Positions 18,710 through 28,797 are shown, numbered from the stretch's first letter. The stretch: 64,000 nt of DNA from Bacteroidota bacterium (GCA_029572935.1 JAKQHM010000002.1:1-64000); one strand, 5' to 3'. Notes: a model not told the origin generated them from the sequence alone. A program made the numbers and translations.

Positions 18710-19009
18710 ATGAAACTGAAAAAAGCGGGACATGCGGCAGTGATCATCATTGCTATGCTTGTCCCGCTTTTTTTATGGCTATTGCCTGCCGATTTTTTTG
18801 ACAAAGGTGAAAGCCTGTGTATTTCTGTAATTTTATTCGACACACCCTGTTATGCCTGTGGAATGACGAGAGCCATACAACACCTGATGCATCTGGATTT
18901 TGAAACAGCCTGGGCTTTCAACAGACTTTCCTATGCAGTGCTTCCCATGCTGATCTATCTCTGGGGCACCACGATCCTGGACCAATACCGGAAGTTCAAA
19001 ACTATTTGA
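18710..19009 (+). CDS. DUF2752 membrane protein
   Basis: A 99-residue DUF2752 protein: an N-terminal membrane helix (AAVIIIAMLVPLFLWLLP), the family signature CYACGMTRA at about residues 47-55, and a second helix (YAVLPMLIYLWG). Function is unknown for the family; the CxxCGMTR motif may bind metal or form a disulfide. It lies 21 nt downstream of the TM2 gene, with a purine-rich AAGGAGGAG stretch in between that would serve as a ribosome binding site. The first 22 codons overlap a perfect terminator-like hairpin (18719-18773, see separate entry), so read-through from the TM2 gene may be limited. Confidence 0.85.
   Translation: MKLKKAGHAAVIIIAMLVPLFLWLLPADFFDKGESLCISVILFDTPCYACGMTRAIQHLMHLDFETAWAFNRLSYAVLPMLIYLWGTTILDQYRKFKTI
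18719..18774 (+). terminator. Terminator-like hairpin inside DUF2752 start
   Basis: A run of six A plus GCGGGACA (18719-18732) pairs perfectly with TGTCCCGC plus six T (18760-18773), a 14-bp stem. The loop can itself fold: positions 37-43 of the 18700s pair with 47-53 with one G-U. The right arm ends in a T-tract of seven. This is the layout of an intrinsic terminator, yet it starts nine bases after the ATG of the DUF2752 gene (18710). It may end TM2 transcripts, or act as an attenuator opened by ribosomes. Confidence 0.6.
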
Positions 19010-19062
19010 ATTTTCCATCCGGACAGAAACTTCAATTTTCCCCTTCTGCTTTATTTTCATTA

Positions 19063-19070
19063 TAACTTTG
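19063..19070 (+). promoter_or_regulatory. Promoter box of aldehyde dehydrogenase gene
   Basis: TAACTTTG, an exact TAnnTTTG match. Transcription would begin near 19076, downstream of the alternative ATG at 19072, which supports the ATG at 19117 as the true start. Confidence 0.5.
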
Positions 19071-19116
19071 CGTGAATAGGGGGATCGCTCCATTACAAAA
19101 AAGCAAACTGCCAAAT

Positions 19117-20562
19117 ATGCAACACATCAGAAATTTTATTGGAGGGGAATTTAAAGAACCGGCTTCCGGACTTTGGATCGAAAAAATAAATCCAGCAACA
19201 GGACATACATCCGGCTCCATACCCGACAGCGATCAGCGCGATGTGGAACTTGCTGTGGCGAGTGCCCGGGATGCCTTGAGCCGTTGGTCTGAGACCAGCC
19301 CACAGGAACGTTTTTTGATCCTGGAACGCATCGCCCGTCTGATCCAGGAACGAAACGAAGATCTGGCACTGGCAGAAACCAACGATACGGGAAAACCCCT
19401 GGCACTTTCTTCAAACGTAGAAATCCCCCGCGCTGCCAGTAATTTCAGATTTTTTGCCACAGCAGCCATGCAGTTTTCCTCTGAAAGCCATGCCATGCCG
19501 GATTCCATCAATTTTACCCTGAGACAGCCGATCGGGATCGTGGGATGTATCTCTCCCTGGAATCTCCCCTTGTACCTGTTCAGCTGGAAGGTAGCTCCTG
19601 CATTGGCAGCCGGCAACTGCGTGGTCGCCAAACCTTCAGAATTAAGCCCCACGACAGCTTACTTGCTGGGAGAAATCTGCCAGGAGGCTGGCTTGCCGCC
19701 CGGTGTCCTCAACATCGTGCATGGACTGGGCTTTAAAACAGGAGAAGCCATTGTCCGTCATCCCGACATCAAAGCCATTTCCTTTACAGGAGGCACACAG
19801 ACAGGGAAGACCATCAGCAGCATCACGGGACCCATGTTTAAAAAAACCAGCCTCGAACTCGGCGGAAAGAATCCCTGTCTGGTATTTGAGGATTGCGATT
19901 TTGACAAAACGGTCAGCGAGGTAGCGCGCCTTGCCTTTTCGAATCAGGGACAAATTTGCCTGTGCGGATCGAGGATTCTGGTACAGCGCAGCATTTATGA
20001 GAGATTCCGCGATGCTTTGGTCCAAAAGGCCGAGAAACTTCGCATCGGTGACCCACTGGATGAACATACCCAGTTTGGATCCCTGATCTCCGAGGCACAT
20101 CTGAAAAAGGTGATGGGATACATTGATCTGGCCAGACAGGAGGGTGGAATTTGCCTGACCGGGGGAGAAATTTTCCGGCCGGAAGGCAGATGCAAAAACG
20201 GATTTTTCCTCAGACCGACCATTTTTGAAGGACTGGGTCCATCCTGCCGGGTTAATCAGGAAGAAGTTTTTGGACCGGTCATTACCCTTCAGGTCTTTGA
20301 AGATGAAACCGAAGCACTTGCACTGGCCAATGACAGCCCTTATGGCCTGGCGGCTACACTCTGGACCCGTGATTTATCAAGGGCACACAGAGTGGCCAAC
20401 AAAATACAGACCGGAATTGTCTGGGTGAATTGCTGGCTCAACCGGGATCTCAGAACCCCATTTGGCGGGGTGAGGCAAAGCGGAGTGGGCAGAGAAGGAG
20501 GATGGGAGGCCATGAAGTTTTTTACAGAACCCAAGAATGTTTGCATCCAGTACAGCAAATAA
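19117..20562 (+). CDS. Aldehyde dehydrogenase, muconic-semialdehyde type
   Basis: A 481-residue NAD-dependent aldehyde dehydrogenase, full length. Catalytic cysteine C281 sits in GQICLCG, the general base E247 in LELGGKNP, the oxyanion Asn in SPWNLPL, and the cofactor motif in FTGGTQTG. The C-terminal stretch WLNRDLRTPFGGVRQSG with REGG is typical of 2-aminomuconate or 2-hydroxymuconate semialdehyde dehydrogenases (ALDH8/DmpC group), as used in tryptophan/kynurenine or aromatic meta-cleavage breakdown. No other gene of those pathways lies nearby, so the substrate is uncertain. The frame extends to an ATG at 19072, but the promoter box and family N-terminus (HIRNFIGGEF) favour 19117. Confidence 0.88.
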   Translation: MQHIRNFIGGEFKEPASGLWIEKINPATGHTSGSIPDSDQRDVELAVASARDALSRWSETSPQERFLILERIARLIQERNEDLALAETNDTGKPLALSSNVEIPRAASNFRFFATAAMQFSSESHAMPDSINFTLRQPIGIVGCISPWNLPLYLFSWKVAPALAAGNCVVAKPSELSPTTAYLLGEICQEAGLPPGVLNIVHGLGFKTGEAIVRHPDIKAISFTGGTQTGKTISSITGPMFKKTSLELGGKNPCLVFEDCDFDKTVSEVARLAFSNQGQICLCGSRILVQRSIYERFRDALVQKAEKLRIGDPLDEHTQFGSLISEAHLKKVMGYIDLARQEGGICLTGGEIFRPEGRCKNGFFLRPTIFEGLGPSCRVNQEEVFGPVITLQVFEDETEALALANDSPYGLAATLWTRDLSRAHRVANKIQTGIVWVNCWLNRDLRTPFGGVRQSGVGREGGWEAMKFFTEPKNVCIQYSK

Positions 20563-20630
20563 GCCTCGCTCCAAAGCTCAAAAAGTATTTGCTCTATCTC
20601 AAAATCCTGCAAGGAGTAGTCCAATTCGTC

Positions 20631-20638
20631 TAACTTTG
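20631..20638 (+). promoter_or_regulatory. Promoter box of mlaE operon
   Basis: TAACTTTG, an exact TAnnTTTG match, ends only 8 nt before the mlaE ATG (20647). The transcript would have almost no 5' leader. Confidence 0.5.
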
Positions 20639-20646
20639 CTCCTGAT

Positions 20647-21387
20647 ATGAGGCTATTCCATCATTTTGGAAATTATGTGATCTGGCTGGGCCAGGTATTC
20701 CGCAAGCCTGAAAATCTGCGGATGTACTGGAAGGAAACCCTTCGACAGATGGAATCCATTGGCATTGGTTCCCTGATCATCGTTGGCTTGATTGCTGTAT
20801 TTATCGGAGCTGTCACGGCTGTTCAGTTTTCCTACCAAATGGAAGGATCACTGATCCCAAGGTATTACATTGGATACATCGTCCGCGACATGACGATCAT
20901 TGAGCTGGCGCCTACTTTTTCTTGTATGGTGCTGGCAGGAAAGGTAGGTTCAAGTCTGGCATCTGAGCTTGGCGGCATGAGACAAAAGGAACATATTGAT
21001 GCCATGGAGATCATGGGGGTAAATACAGCGGCATTTCTGGTCCAACCCAAGATCATTGCTGCCATTGTGGTGGTGCCGATGCTGGTCTGCCTGGCAGCCG
21101 GTATCAGCATTGTGGGTGGCTATATGGCGAGCGTGCCTACCGGACTGTTCAGCAATGAAGAATACATCCAGGGGCTCCGGTCCTTTTTTGTACCCTACAA
21201 CATCACCATGATGTTTGTGAAATCGCTGGTATTTTCTTTCATATTGACAAGTGTTTCCTGCTACCAGGGATACTTTGTGAAAGGAGGCAGCATCGAACTG
21301 GGAAAGGCCAGCACACAGGCAGTAGTGGTATCCAACATCCTGATACTCCTTTCTGATTACGTGATTGCCATGTTGATGACCGCATGA
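20647..21387 (+). CDS. mlaE: ABC transporter permease MlaE
   Basis: A 246-residue MlaE/YrbE-type permease of the phospholipid (Mla/MCE) transport system in the inner membrane. It has an amphipathic N-terminus, then several membrane helices (SLIIVGLIAVFIGAVTA; IIAAIVVVPMLVCLAAG; NILILLSDYVIAML). The family-typical cytoplasmic loop ELGGMRQKEHIDAMEIMGV couples to the ATPase. The stop overlaps the mlaF start by 4 nt, so the two are translationally coupled. In the family it moves lipids between inner and outer membranes together with an MCE (MlaD) protein, which is not seen next to it; an HlyD adaptor is there instead. Confidence 0.93.
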   Translation: MRLFHHFGNYVIWLGQVFRKPENLRMYWKETLRQMESIGIGSLIIVGLIAVFIGAVTAVQFSYQMEGSLIPRYYIGYIVRDMTIIELAPTFSCMVLAGKVGSSLASELGGMRQKEHIDAMEIMGVNTAAFLVQPKIIAAIVVVPMLVCLAAGISIVGGYMASVPTGLFSNEEYIQGLRSFFVPYNITMMFVKSLVFSFILTSVSCYQGYFVKGGSIELGKASTQAVVVSNILILLSDYVIAMLMTA

Positions 21388-22142
21388 TAAGAGCCGAGCA
21401 TATATACAAGCAATTTGGAGACCACCAGATCCTCAAGGATGTCAGTTGTGAGTTTGACAAGGGAAAAACCAATTTGATTATTGGCCGGTCGGGTGCGGGG
21501 AAGACCGTATTGCTCAAAATACTGATCGGACTTATCCCCCCGTCTTCCGGTCGCGTTTTCTTCAACGAAACAGATTTTTATTCTCTTTCGAAACAGGCAA
21601 AGAGAGAACTCCGTATGCAGATCGGAATGCTGTTTCAGGGTTCAGCTTTGTTTGATTCCATGACCGTAGAGGAGAACATCCGGTTTCCCATGGATATGTT
21701 CACAAATTATACCCAGAAGGAAAAAGAAAACCAGGTGAACCATTGTCTGGAAAGAGTCAATCTGACAGGACAAAATAAAAAATATCCCTCCGAACTATCC
21801 GGAGGCATGCAAAAGCGCGTGGGAATCGCACGAGCAATTGTGCTTAACCCAAAATATCTTTTTTGCGATGAGCCCAACAGCGGTTTGGATCCCAAGACAT
21901 CGATCGTGATCGACGAACTGATCGCGAGTATCACCCACGAAATGGATATCATCACAGTCATCAACACGCACGATATGAACAGCGTGATGCAGATCGGAGA
22001 AAAGATTTTTTTCATTCACGAAGGCAGGCTCCACTGGACGGGTACCAGTGCGCAGGTGTTAAGCAGTCGAGACCAAATTCTGGAGGGATTCATTTTCGCC
22101 TCGCCCTTTTTGCAAAAGCTTAGATCCAATATGTCCGTTTAG
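21384..22142 (+). CDS. mlaF: ABC transporter ATPase MlaF
   Basis: A 252-residue ABC ATPase, partner of MlaE. Walker A is GRSGAGKT (about 34-41), the Q-loop lies at MLFQGSALFDSMTV, the signature is LSGGMQKRVGIARA, Walker B is YLFCDEPNSGLDP, and the switch histidine is in INTHDM. The LFDSMTV/EENI region and SGGMQKR are typical of MlaF-type ATPases. It supplies ATP hydrolysis for lipid transport across the periplasm. The ATG overlaps the mlaE stop codon (ATGA). Confidence 0.93.
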   Translation: MIRAEHIYKQFGDHQILKDVSCEFDKGKTNLIIGRSGAGKTVLLKILIGLIPPSSGRVFFNETDFYSLSKQAKRELRMQIGMLFQGSALFDSMTVEENIRFPMDMFTNYTQKEKENQVNHCLERVNLTGQNKKYPSELSGGMQKRVGIARAIVLNPKYLFCDEPNSGLDPKTSIVIDELIASITHEMDIITVINTHDMNSVMQIGEKIFFIHEGRLHWTGTSAQVLSSRDQILEGFIFASPFLQKLRSNMSV

Positions 22143-22200
22143 AACCGTACGTAGTAATAATCCGTTTATCTATTGACCTCAACAAAAATCTGGTAAGTGC

Positions 22201-23601
22201 ATGAAAACAAAAACTAAATGGTGGATCTGGTTCATTCTGGCAGCTCTCGTAGCCGGTGGGCTGGGTGTATGGTACAAGACCAAAAACCGACCAAGAGGCA
22301 CAGAAGTCACGACGGAAAAAGCCAGCCTGCGGGATATCACGGAAACTGTCTCAGCCAGTGGCAAAATTTATCCGGAAAAGGAAATTAAAATATCCTCTGA
22401 TGTGTCCGGAGAGATTGTTGACCTTTTCGTGCACGAAGGGGACTCTGTCCGTGCCGGACAAATCCTGGCACGTATCAATCCCGATGTATATCAATCAGCT
22501 GTGGAACGCACGACAGCCGGTGTAAATGTAGCGCGCTCTCAAGCGAGAGCTACACAGGTTAACATTGTCGCAGCCCGCTCCCAAAGAGATCAGGTGAAAG
22601 CACAATACCAAAATGCACTGCGGGTGCTGGAACGAAATAAAAAGCTTTATCAGGATGGCGTGATCGCTCTGGCAGACCTGGAGTTATCGGAAACGAATGC
22701 ACGAAACCTGGAAGCCAGCCTAAGTTCTGCAGAGGCCAATATCGAAGCAGTCTCCCGGCAGTCTGAAGGATCCGGTTTCAGCGTACAGGATGCCGAGGCC
22801 ATGCTGAAAGAACAAAGGACCAATCTGGGTCGCACCATCATCAAAGCACCTGTCACCGGAATAATCTCCAAGTTGAACGTGGAAAAAGGAGAGCGCGTGG
22901 TAGGAACCATCCAGATGTCCGGTACGGAAATGATGCGCATAGCAGATCTGAGTGTCATGGAGGTACAGGTGGAGGTCAGCGAAAACGACATCGTGCGCAT
23001 CCAAAACGGCAATCCCGCCGATATAGATGTGGATGCCTACCAAAACAGGGTCTTCACAGGAGTGGTCACAGAAATATCCAACAGCGCATCCAACCTTGGA
23101 TCAGTCCAGCTCACCAACGACCAGGTTACCAAATTTATCGTGAAAGTCCGGATCGATACTTCATCCTATCAGAATCTGATCCAACAAAGAAGAACCGCTC
23201 CTTTTAAACCCGGGATGTCGGCTACTGTGGAAATTAAAACCAGCAAAGTGGAGGGCACTTTGAGTGTGCCGATCCAAAGCGTTACTGCATACAATCCCGA
23301 AGACGAGAAAAAGAAAATGAACAAAACGCTGGAGAAGGATACTCCTAAAAAAGTGAATGACAAGACCCCCACTGTAGTTTCCAGCAAATTCATCGAAGCA
23401 GTGTATCTGGTTTCCGGAGACAGTGTCACCCGCAGAGATGTGGAGACGGGCATTCAGGATCAGGATTACATTCAGATACTCAACGGCCTGGAAGCCGGAG
23501 ATGAGGTGGTCACCGGACCTTATACTGCCATCAGCCGGGATCTGAAACAAGGAAGTAAAATCCGCAGACAAAAAGAGAAGGAAAAAATAAATAAAAAATG
23601 A
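22201..23601 (+). CDS. HlyD/MacA-type periplasmic adaptor
   Basis: A 466-residue membrane-fusion protein: an N-terminal anchor helix (WWIWFILAALVAGGLGVWY), then a biotinyl-lipoyl half (SGKIYPEKEIKISSDVSGEI; GDSVRAGQIL), a long alpha-hairpin (about 105-205), the second lipoyl half (GRTIIKAPVTGIISKLNVEKG), and beta-barrel and membrane-proximal domains. It should bridge an inner-membrane transporter and a TolC-type channel; a TolC homologue lies at 52702-54084. There is no MacB-type permease next to it, only MlaE-MlaF upstream (58-nt gap). The C-terminus has an unusual Lys-rich insert (about 365-390) and a basic tail. Confidence 0.9.
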   Translation: MKTKTKWWIWFILAALVAGGLGVWYKTKNRPRGTEVTTEKASLRDITETVSASGKIYPEKEIKISSDVSGEIVDLFVHEGDSVRAGQILARINPDVYQSAVERTTAGVNVARSQARATQVNIVAARSQRDQVKAQYQNALRVLERNKKLYQDGVIALADLELSETNARNLEASLSSAEANIEAVSRQSEGSGFSVQDAEAMLKEQRTNLGRTIIKAPVTGIISKLNVEKGERVVGTIQMSGTEMMRIADLSVMEVQVEVSENDIVRIQNGNPADIDVDAYQNRVFTGVVTEISNSASNLGSVQLTNDQVTKFIVKVRIDTSSYQNLIQQRRTAPFKPGMSATVEIKTSKVEGTLSVPIQSVTAYNPEDEKKKMNKTLEKDTPKKVNDKTPTVVSSKFIEAVYLVSGDSVTRRDVETGIQDQDYIQILNGLEAGDEVVTGPYTAISRDLKQGSKIRRQKEKEKINKK

Positions 23602-24080
23602 TCACTTCATCAAAGGAAGCCAGAGACCTTCGGATCATTGACCATAAACACATTATAATTTTCTTTTCTCTTTGGTTTTGCCTGGGCAATATTTCTAGAC
23701 TGGAAGCTCAAAATATCTGGCCTTCCCTAAGTCAGGTTACTTATAAAAAAGTAAAGGACGAGCTGCTTGGATTTGACGTGGATTACCCGATATTCGGTCC
23801 GGAACTGAAAGCGATGGATGGAAAACTGGTTCGCGTAAAAGGTTACATCATTCCCACAGATGGTTACAAAAGCCATAAAGAATTTGTCTTTTCGGCTTAC
23901 CCTTACAAAAATTGTTACTTCTGTGGTGGCGCCGGTCCCGAAACAGTGATGGAAGTTCAATCCCGCAAGGGGATCCCTTTCACTTCCGAGAAAATTGAAC
24001 TGCAGGGAATCCTCAGGTTAAATTCATTTGATTTGAACAGACTGATGTTTCTGCTGACAGATGCGGAGCCTGTACCCTGA
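23598..24080 (+). CDS. Small secreted protein, DUF3299-like
   Basis: A 160-residue protein with an N-terminal basic stretch, a hydrophobic helix and a probable cleavage site after LEAQ (about residue 38). The mature part has a strand-rich core resembling an OB-fold (GKLVRVKGYIIP; KIELQGILRL) and a Cys pair in NCYFCGGAGPE that may bind metal. It resembles DUF3299-type proteins, assigned with moderate confidence. The start codon overlaps the adaptor stop (ATGA), so it is translationally coupled to the HlyD gene and probably serves the same envelope process. Function is unknown. Confidence 0.65.
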   Translation: MITSSKEARDLRIIDHKHIIIFFSLWFCLGNISRLEAQNIWPSLSQVTYKKVKDELLGFDVDYPIFGPELKAMDGKLVRVKGYIIPTDGYKSHKEFVFSAYPYKNCYFCGGAGPETVMEVQSRKGIPFTSEKIELQGILRLNSFDLNRLMFLLTDAEPVP

Positions 24081-24305
24081 ACAAAATTCAAAAAATCAGA
24101 ACACGTCTTTAGGGTGAATGCAATGGATGCATTTTACAATCATGATTCTCCGAAACAATCTTTTCCTCAAAATTAAGTTAACGAATTACTAACCAGGGAG
24201 ATACACCCCCAGGCCTCGGCTCCAAATCATTAAAAGTAAAAACGAGATTCCGGCAATAAATTGAACTCCTGTTTCAAATCTTCTGTTTATGAGGCTGAAT
24301 TGTTT

Positions 24306-24313
24306 TATTTTTG
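24306..24313 (+). promoter_or_regulatory. Promoter box of fatty acid desaturase gene
   Basis: TATTTTTG matches TAnnTTTG exactly and lies 28 nt before the ATG at 24342. The upstream 24081-24305 interval contains no gene that I can recognise. Confidence 0.45.
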
Positions 24314-24341
24314 CGCCGTATTTTGATAGTTAAAAGGTATA

Positions 24342-25385
24342 ATGGACATTGAAAAAGAGGAGTTTATCTCCAAAGTTAAACTTGCGCTGAAGACCCTCAG
24401 GACTTATCAGACACCCGATCACAAGAAAGCAATCATTCAGATTCTGAATTCTTTTCTGCCCTTCCTGGGTATTTGGGTCCTGATTTATTTTCTCTGGGAT
24501 TACAGCATTGCCCTCAGTTTGATACTGGCGGTTCTGAATGCATTTTTCCTGGTCAGGATCTTTATCATCCAGCACGATTGTGGTCATCAGACTTTTGTTA
24601 GTTCAGACCGTTGGAGAAAAGTGATTGGATACACCTGCAGTCTGGTCAGTTCTGTTCCCTATTTCTACTGGGCCAAATCCCATCATTTCCATCATATGAA
24701 CAATGGAATGCTGGAAGTGAGGGATATCGGTGACATAGACACCCTGACAGTAGAAGAATACTCCCGTCTTTCCCGATTCAAGAAGATCATGTACCGCATC
24801 TACAGGTCTCCGATCGTCATGTTCTTTTTCGGCCCCCTGTACTACATTTTTATTCACAATCGCCTTCCGCTTGTCAACCTCAAGGAGTTTAAGAAATTAA
24901 ACTGGACGCTCTACGTAAACAATCTGATTTACGCGGGCATCATCGTAGGGCTCTGTTTTGTGCTGGACTGGAAGAAATTCCTGATGGTTCATTTCGTCAT
25001 TCTTTCGCTGTTTGCGATTATAGCGATCTGGTTCTTTTACATTCAGCATCAGCACGAAAACGGGTACAAGGAATGGAAGAACCGCTGGGAGTTCATGTAT
25101 GCCGCAATCAAAGGCAGCACCTATTATAAACTACCTGCCATCATGAACTGGTTTACCGGCAACATTGCCATCCACCACATACACCACCTGAATCCTGCCA
25201 TCCCCAATTATCATCTGAAAGACTGCGTCAAGTCCATTCCCTGGTTTAATAAATATACTACTGAGCTGGGATTTTGGGAGAGCCTGAAACTTGCCTCTCA
25301 CAAATTATGGGATGAAAACCAGAAAAGGATGATCACATTCAGGGAATACAGGCAGATGGTGAAATCAGGCCTGGTCCCCTCCTGA
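24342..25385 (+). CDS. Membrane fatty acid desaturase
   Basis: A 347-residue integral-membrane di-iron desaturase. The three histidine boxes are HDCGHQ (78-83), HHFHH (114-118) and HHIHH (278-282). Hydrophobic pairs at about 35-70, 135-175 and 190-235 form the four-helix membrane core. The box pattern HDCGHxxF ... HHIHHLNPAIPNY is that of acyl-lipid (delta-12/omega-3 type) desaturases, which insert double bonds into membrane fatty acids and adjust fluidity. Regiospecificity cannot be read from sequence alone. It stands between its own promoter and mfd, 36 nt upstream of the latter. Confidence 0.9.
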   Translation: MDIEKEEFISKVKLALKTLRTYQTPDHKKAIIQILNSFLPFLGIWVLIYFLWDYSIALSLILAVLNAFFLVRIFIIQHDCGHQTFVSSDRWRKVIGYTCSLVSSVPYFYWAKSHHFHHMNNGMLEVRDIGDIDTLTVEEYSRLSRFKKIMYRIYRSPIVMFFFGPLYYIFIHNRLPLVNLKEFKKLNWTLYVNNLIYAGIIVGLCFVLDWKKFLMVHFVILSLFAIIAIWFFYIQHQHENGYKEWKNRWEFMYAAIKGSTYYKLPAIMNWFTGNIAIHHIHHLNPAIPNYHLKDCVKSIPWFNKYTTELGFWESLKLASHKLWDENQKRMITFREYRQMVKSGLVPS

Positions 25386-25421
25386 ATCCATCAGGAAGAG
25401 ACCGCGCTCCCACAATAGAGT

Positions 25422-28400
25422 ATGGTCACAGACAGGCAGCCTTTGGCTGAATATTTTTTGAAAGACCCTCTGGCCGAACAGTTATTCCAATTATGGAACA
25501 ACCAGGACAGGAGGATTTGGCTCAGGGGCCTTTCCGGTTCTAGAGACAGCATCCTGTTTGTATCCCTCATGCGAAAATTTCGCAGCAAGATCCTGGTGAT
25601 AACCCCCTCCAAAGAAGAAGCAAGTTACCTCAACGATGATTTATCTGCCTTTTGCCAGGAACAGGAATTGAATTTTTTTCCGGATTCTTTCAAAAAGGCT
25701 GGTCAATTTGATCAAACCGATCCGTTTCAGATCCAGCAAAGAATCGATTCCATAGCAGGGATCACCAAACCCGGCCCCTGGATCGCAGTCACCTACCCGC
25801 ATGCATTGTTTGAAAAAATAGCGGCACCGGAAGAGTTTCAGCAAAAAAAACTGGAATTTGCAAAAGGGCAGGAAATCGATCCGGACCATGTCATCACCCA
25901 GCTGGTGAATTATGGATTCACCCGCGTAGATTTTGTATACGAACCCGGACAATTTTCGATCCGTGGTGGCATACTCGATATTTTCTCCTATTCCGGTGAA
26001 CATCCTTATCGTATCGAGTTGGTGGATGTTCAAATTGAAAGCATCCGTAGCTTTGATACCAACAGCCAGCTATCCCTGAAAAACATCGGAAAGTTCTCCA
26101 TCGTACCCAATGTAAATACCGATTTTGATAACATTGAGAAATACACCATCAGCTCGCTGCTCGACGAAGACGTTCTGATATTCATCAAGGATGAAGAGTC
26201 ATTGATGAGTCAGATCCAGGACTGCTTTGATGCTGCGGAGCGCTATGCAGAAAAGATGGAGCACTACGATGATGAGCACAAGACCGCACTCATAAGGGAA
26301 CGAGCTTTTGTGTATCCCTCCCAGTTGCTCGAGGAATTAACCTCTTTCAGAAAAATTTACTACCACCTCAAACCAACCGGTGCAGAACCTCTGACTGAAC
26401 TGGAGGCGCACTGCAAGCCACAGCCCAGCATCAACAAGAATTTCAACCTTCTGATTGAACACATCAGGAAGCTGAATGAAGCGCAATACCATACCCTTCT
26501 GTGCACCAATACTGCCCAACAGATCGAGCGATTTTACCGGATCTTTGAAGACCTCAAAGCCGATATTCAGTTTACCCCTCTGCTCGTATCGCTGAGGGAG
26601 GGATTTATAGACGATGATCTGAGATTAGCCTGTTTTACGGATCATCAGATCTTTTCCCGATTTCATGCCCTCAAATCCAAAAAGCAGGTCACCAGCGATC
26701 AGGCCAGTTCCATGAGGATCCTGAAGGAACTGCAGCCCGGCGATTATGTCTCACACCTGGATCATGGCATCGGACGATTTGCTGGACTGGAAAAGATCAA
26801 CGTAAACGGACAGATGCAGGAGGCGGTGCGGCTGATCTACAAAAATCACGACATTCTGTATGTCAGCATCCATTCTCTGCACAAGATCAGCAAGTATGTA
26901 GGCCAGGAAGGTACGGAGCCCACCCTGCACAAACTGGGTTCAGATCAGTGGAAACAATTAAAACAAAGGACCAAGCAAAAGGTCAAGGATATAGCCCGCG
27001 AACTCATCAAACTCTATGCTGCACGAAAAGCGGCCAAAGGATTTGCATTTTCTCCGGATAACTATCTCCAGGCAGAACTGGAAGCATCGTTCATTTACGA
27101 AGATACGCCCGATCAGGGAAAGGCCACACTGGATGTAAAAGCCGATATGGAGAAACCCCATCCGATGGACCGTCTGGTCTGCGGTGACGTAGGATTTGGC
27201 AAAACGGAAGTAGCCATCCGGGCTGCCTTCAAAGCCGTACAGGATGGCAAACAGGTAGCCATTCTCGTGCCAACTACGATCCTGGCACTGCAACATTACC
27301 GGACCCTGAAGGAAAGGCTCAAGGAGTTTCCAGTGGATGTCGATTACGTATCTAGATTTCGCACCACCAAAGAAAAGAACGCCATCCTCAAAAGACTCAA
27401 AGAGGGCAATCTCGATATCATCATCGGCACCCACACCCTGCTGAACAAAAACACGGAATTCAAGGACCTGGGATTGCTGATCATCGATGAGGAACAGAAA
27501 TTCGGGGTAGCAGCCAAGGAAAAATTACGTCAGTTTAAAGTAAACGTCGACACGCTCACGCTGACTGCCACGCCCATTCCGAGGACCTTACAATTTTCTC
27601 TGATGGCCGCCCGGGATCTAAGCGTCATCAACACCCCTCCTCCCAACCGCCAGCCCATCCACACCGAACGGAGAGTCTTCAATGACGAACTCATCCGCGA
27701 TGCCATCATGAATGAGGTCTACCGGGGCGGGCAGGTGTTTTTTGTACACAACCGCATTAAAAATCTGGCAGAGATCAAGGACATGATCGAAAAACTCTGT
27801 CCCGATGTGTCCGTCGCTGTGGGACACGGACAGATGGAGGCCGACCAGCTGGAAAAAGTGCTGGTCGAATTCATCGATCACGAATACGATGTGCTGGTCT
27901 GCACGAACATCATCGAAACCGGTCTCGACATACCCAATGCCAACACGATCATCATCAACAACGCGCATCAATTTGGACTGAGCGACCTGCATCAGCTCAG
28001 AGGCCGTGTGGGCAGATCCAACCGGCGTGCTTACTGTTATCTCTTTGCGCCACCTTCCTCGGTGCTGACACAAGAAGCGCGAAAGAGACTGAAAACCCTG
28101 GAAGAGTTTTCTGATCTGGGCAGCGGATTTCAGATATCCATGCGGGATCTGGACATACGCGGAGCCGGTAATTTATTGGGCGGAGAACAGAGTGGTTTTA
28201 TCACGGACATCGGTTATGAAACCTATCAGCGAATTCTCGAAGAAGCCATGGAGGAACTGAAAGAGGAAGAATACAGCGGTTTGTTTGAAACACCCAGGGA
28301 AGAGAAAAAGCTGTACGTCCGGGACACCGTCATCGACAGCGATACAGAGATGTTTATGCCGGATCAATATGTGAGCAACACCCAGGAAAGGTTGTCCCTT

Positions 28401-28793
28401 TACCAGCAACTCGACAAGCTGACCAATGAGGATGAGATCAGAAAATTTCAGTCCATGCTGGCCGATCGCTTTGGCCCTATTCCCAAGAGTGTGGAAGAAT
28501 TGTTTGAAGGACTGCGTACCCGCTGGACGGCCCGGCAAATGGGCATTGAGCGCGTGTCCCTGAAGAAGAAAAAACTCCAGGCTTATTTTATTTCCAATCC
28601 TCAATCCAGCTTTTACGAGAGCCCCTATTTTCAGACGCTGCTCAAACTGATGACGCGACCGGAAGTATCGGGTACTTTCAGCTTAAAACAATCGAGCCAA
28701 AACCTCATCCTGATCTCTGAAAACGTGAAGAATCTGAGACAGGCACAAAAGCTGCTCGAGGGGTTGAACAAACTGATCCTGGAATCGAATTAA
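25422..28793 (+). CDS. mfd: Transcription-repair coupling factor Mfd
   Basis: A 1,123-residue Mfd, which removes RNA polymerase stalled at DNA damage and recruits UvrA. The domains in order are: N-terminal UvrB-like region (about 1-330, including [13 protein letters not shown]), the CarD/RNA-polymerase interaction domain starting near residue 439 ([14 protein letters not shown]), and superfamily-2 helicase lobes with Walker A at about 587-596 ([10 protein letters not shown]) and DEEQKFGV at about 689. Motif VI follows ([14 protein letters not shown]), then the TRCF C-terminal domain binding UvrA. Length is typical. The start ATG at 25422 lies 36 nt after the desaturase stop. Confidence 0.97.
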   Translation: MVTDRQPLAEYFLKDPLAEQLFQLWNNQDRRIWLRGLSGSRDSILFVSLMRKFRSKILVITPSKEEASYLNDDLSAFCQEQELNFFPDSFKKAGQFDQTDPFQIQQRIDSIAGITKPGPWIAVTYPHALFEKIAAPEEFQQKKLEFAKGQEIDPDHVITQLVNYGFTRVDFVYEPGQFSIRGGILDIFSYSGEHPYRIELVDVQIESIRSFDTNSQLSLKNIGKFSIVPNVNTDFDNIEKYTISSLLDEDVLIFIKDEESLMSQIQDCFDAAERYAEKMEHYDDEHKTALIRERAFVYPSQLLEELTSFRKIYYHLKPTGAEPLTELEAHCKPQPSINKNFNLLIEHIRKLNEAQYHTLLCTNTAQQIERFYRIFEDLKADIQFTPLLVSLREGFIDDDLRLACFTDHQIFSRFHALKSKKQVTSDQASSMRILKELQPGDYVSHLDHGIGRFAGLEKINVNGQMQEAVRLIYKNHDILYVSIHSLHKISKYVGQEGTEPTLHKLGSDQWKQLKQRTKQKVKDIARELIKLYAARKAAKGFAFSPDNYLQAELEASFIYEDTPDQGKATLDVKADMEKPHPMDRLVCGDVGFGKTEVAIRAAFKAVQDGKQVAILVPTTILALQHYRTLKERLKEFPVDVDYVSRFRTTKEKNAILKRLKEGNLDIIIGTHTLLNKNTEFKDLGLLIIDEEQKFGVAAKEKLRQFKVNVDTLTLTATPIPRTLQFSLMAARDLSVINTPPPNRQPIHTERRVFNDELIRDAIMNEVYRGGQVFFVHNRIKNLAEIKDMIEKLCPDVSVAVGHGQMEADQLEKVLVEFIDHEYDVLVCTNIIETGLDIPNANTIIINNAHQFGLSDLHQLRGRVGRSNRRAYCYLFAPPSSVLTQEARKRLKTLEEFSDLGSGFQISMRDLDIRGAGNLLGGEQSGFITDIGYETYQRILEEAMEELKEEEYSGLFETPREEKKLYVRDTVIDSDTEMFMPDQYVSNTQERLSLYQQLDKLTNEDEIRKFQSMLADRFGPIPKSVEELFEGLRTRWTARQMGIERVSLKKKKLQAYFISNPQSSFYESPYFQTLLKLMTRPEVSGTFSLKQSSQNLILISENVKNLRQAQKLLEGLNKLILESN

Positions 28794-28797
28794 AGAA

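Noticed and set aside
19072-19116. Upstream ATG extension of the aldehyde dehydrogenase
   Set aside because: It would be upstream of the expected transcription start, and the family N-terminus begins at 19117.
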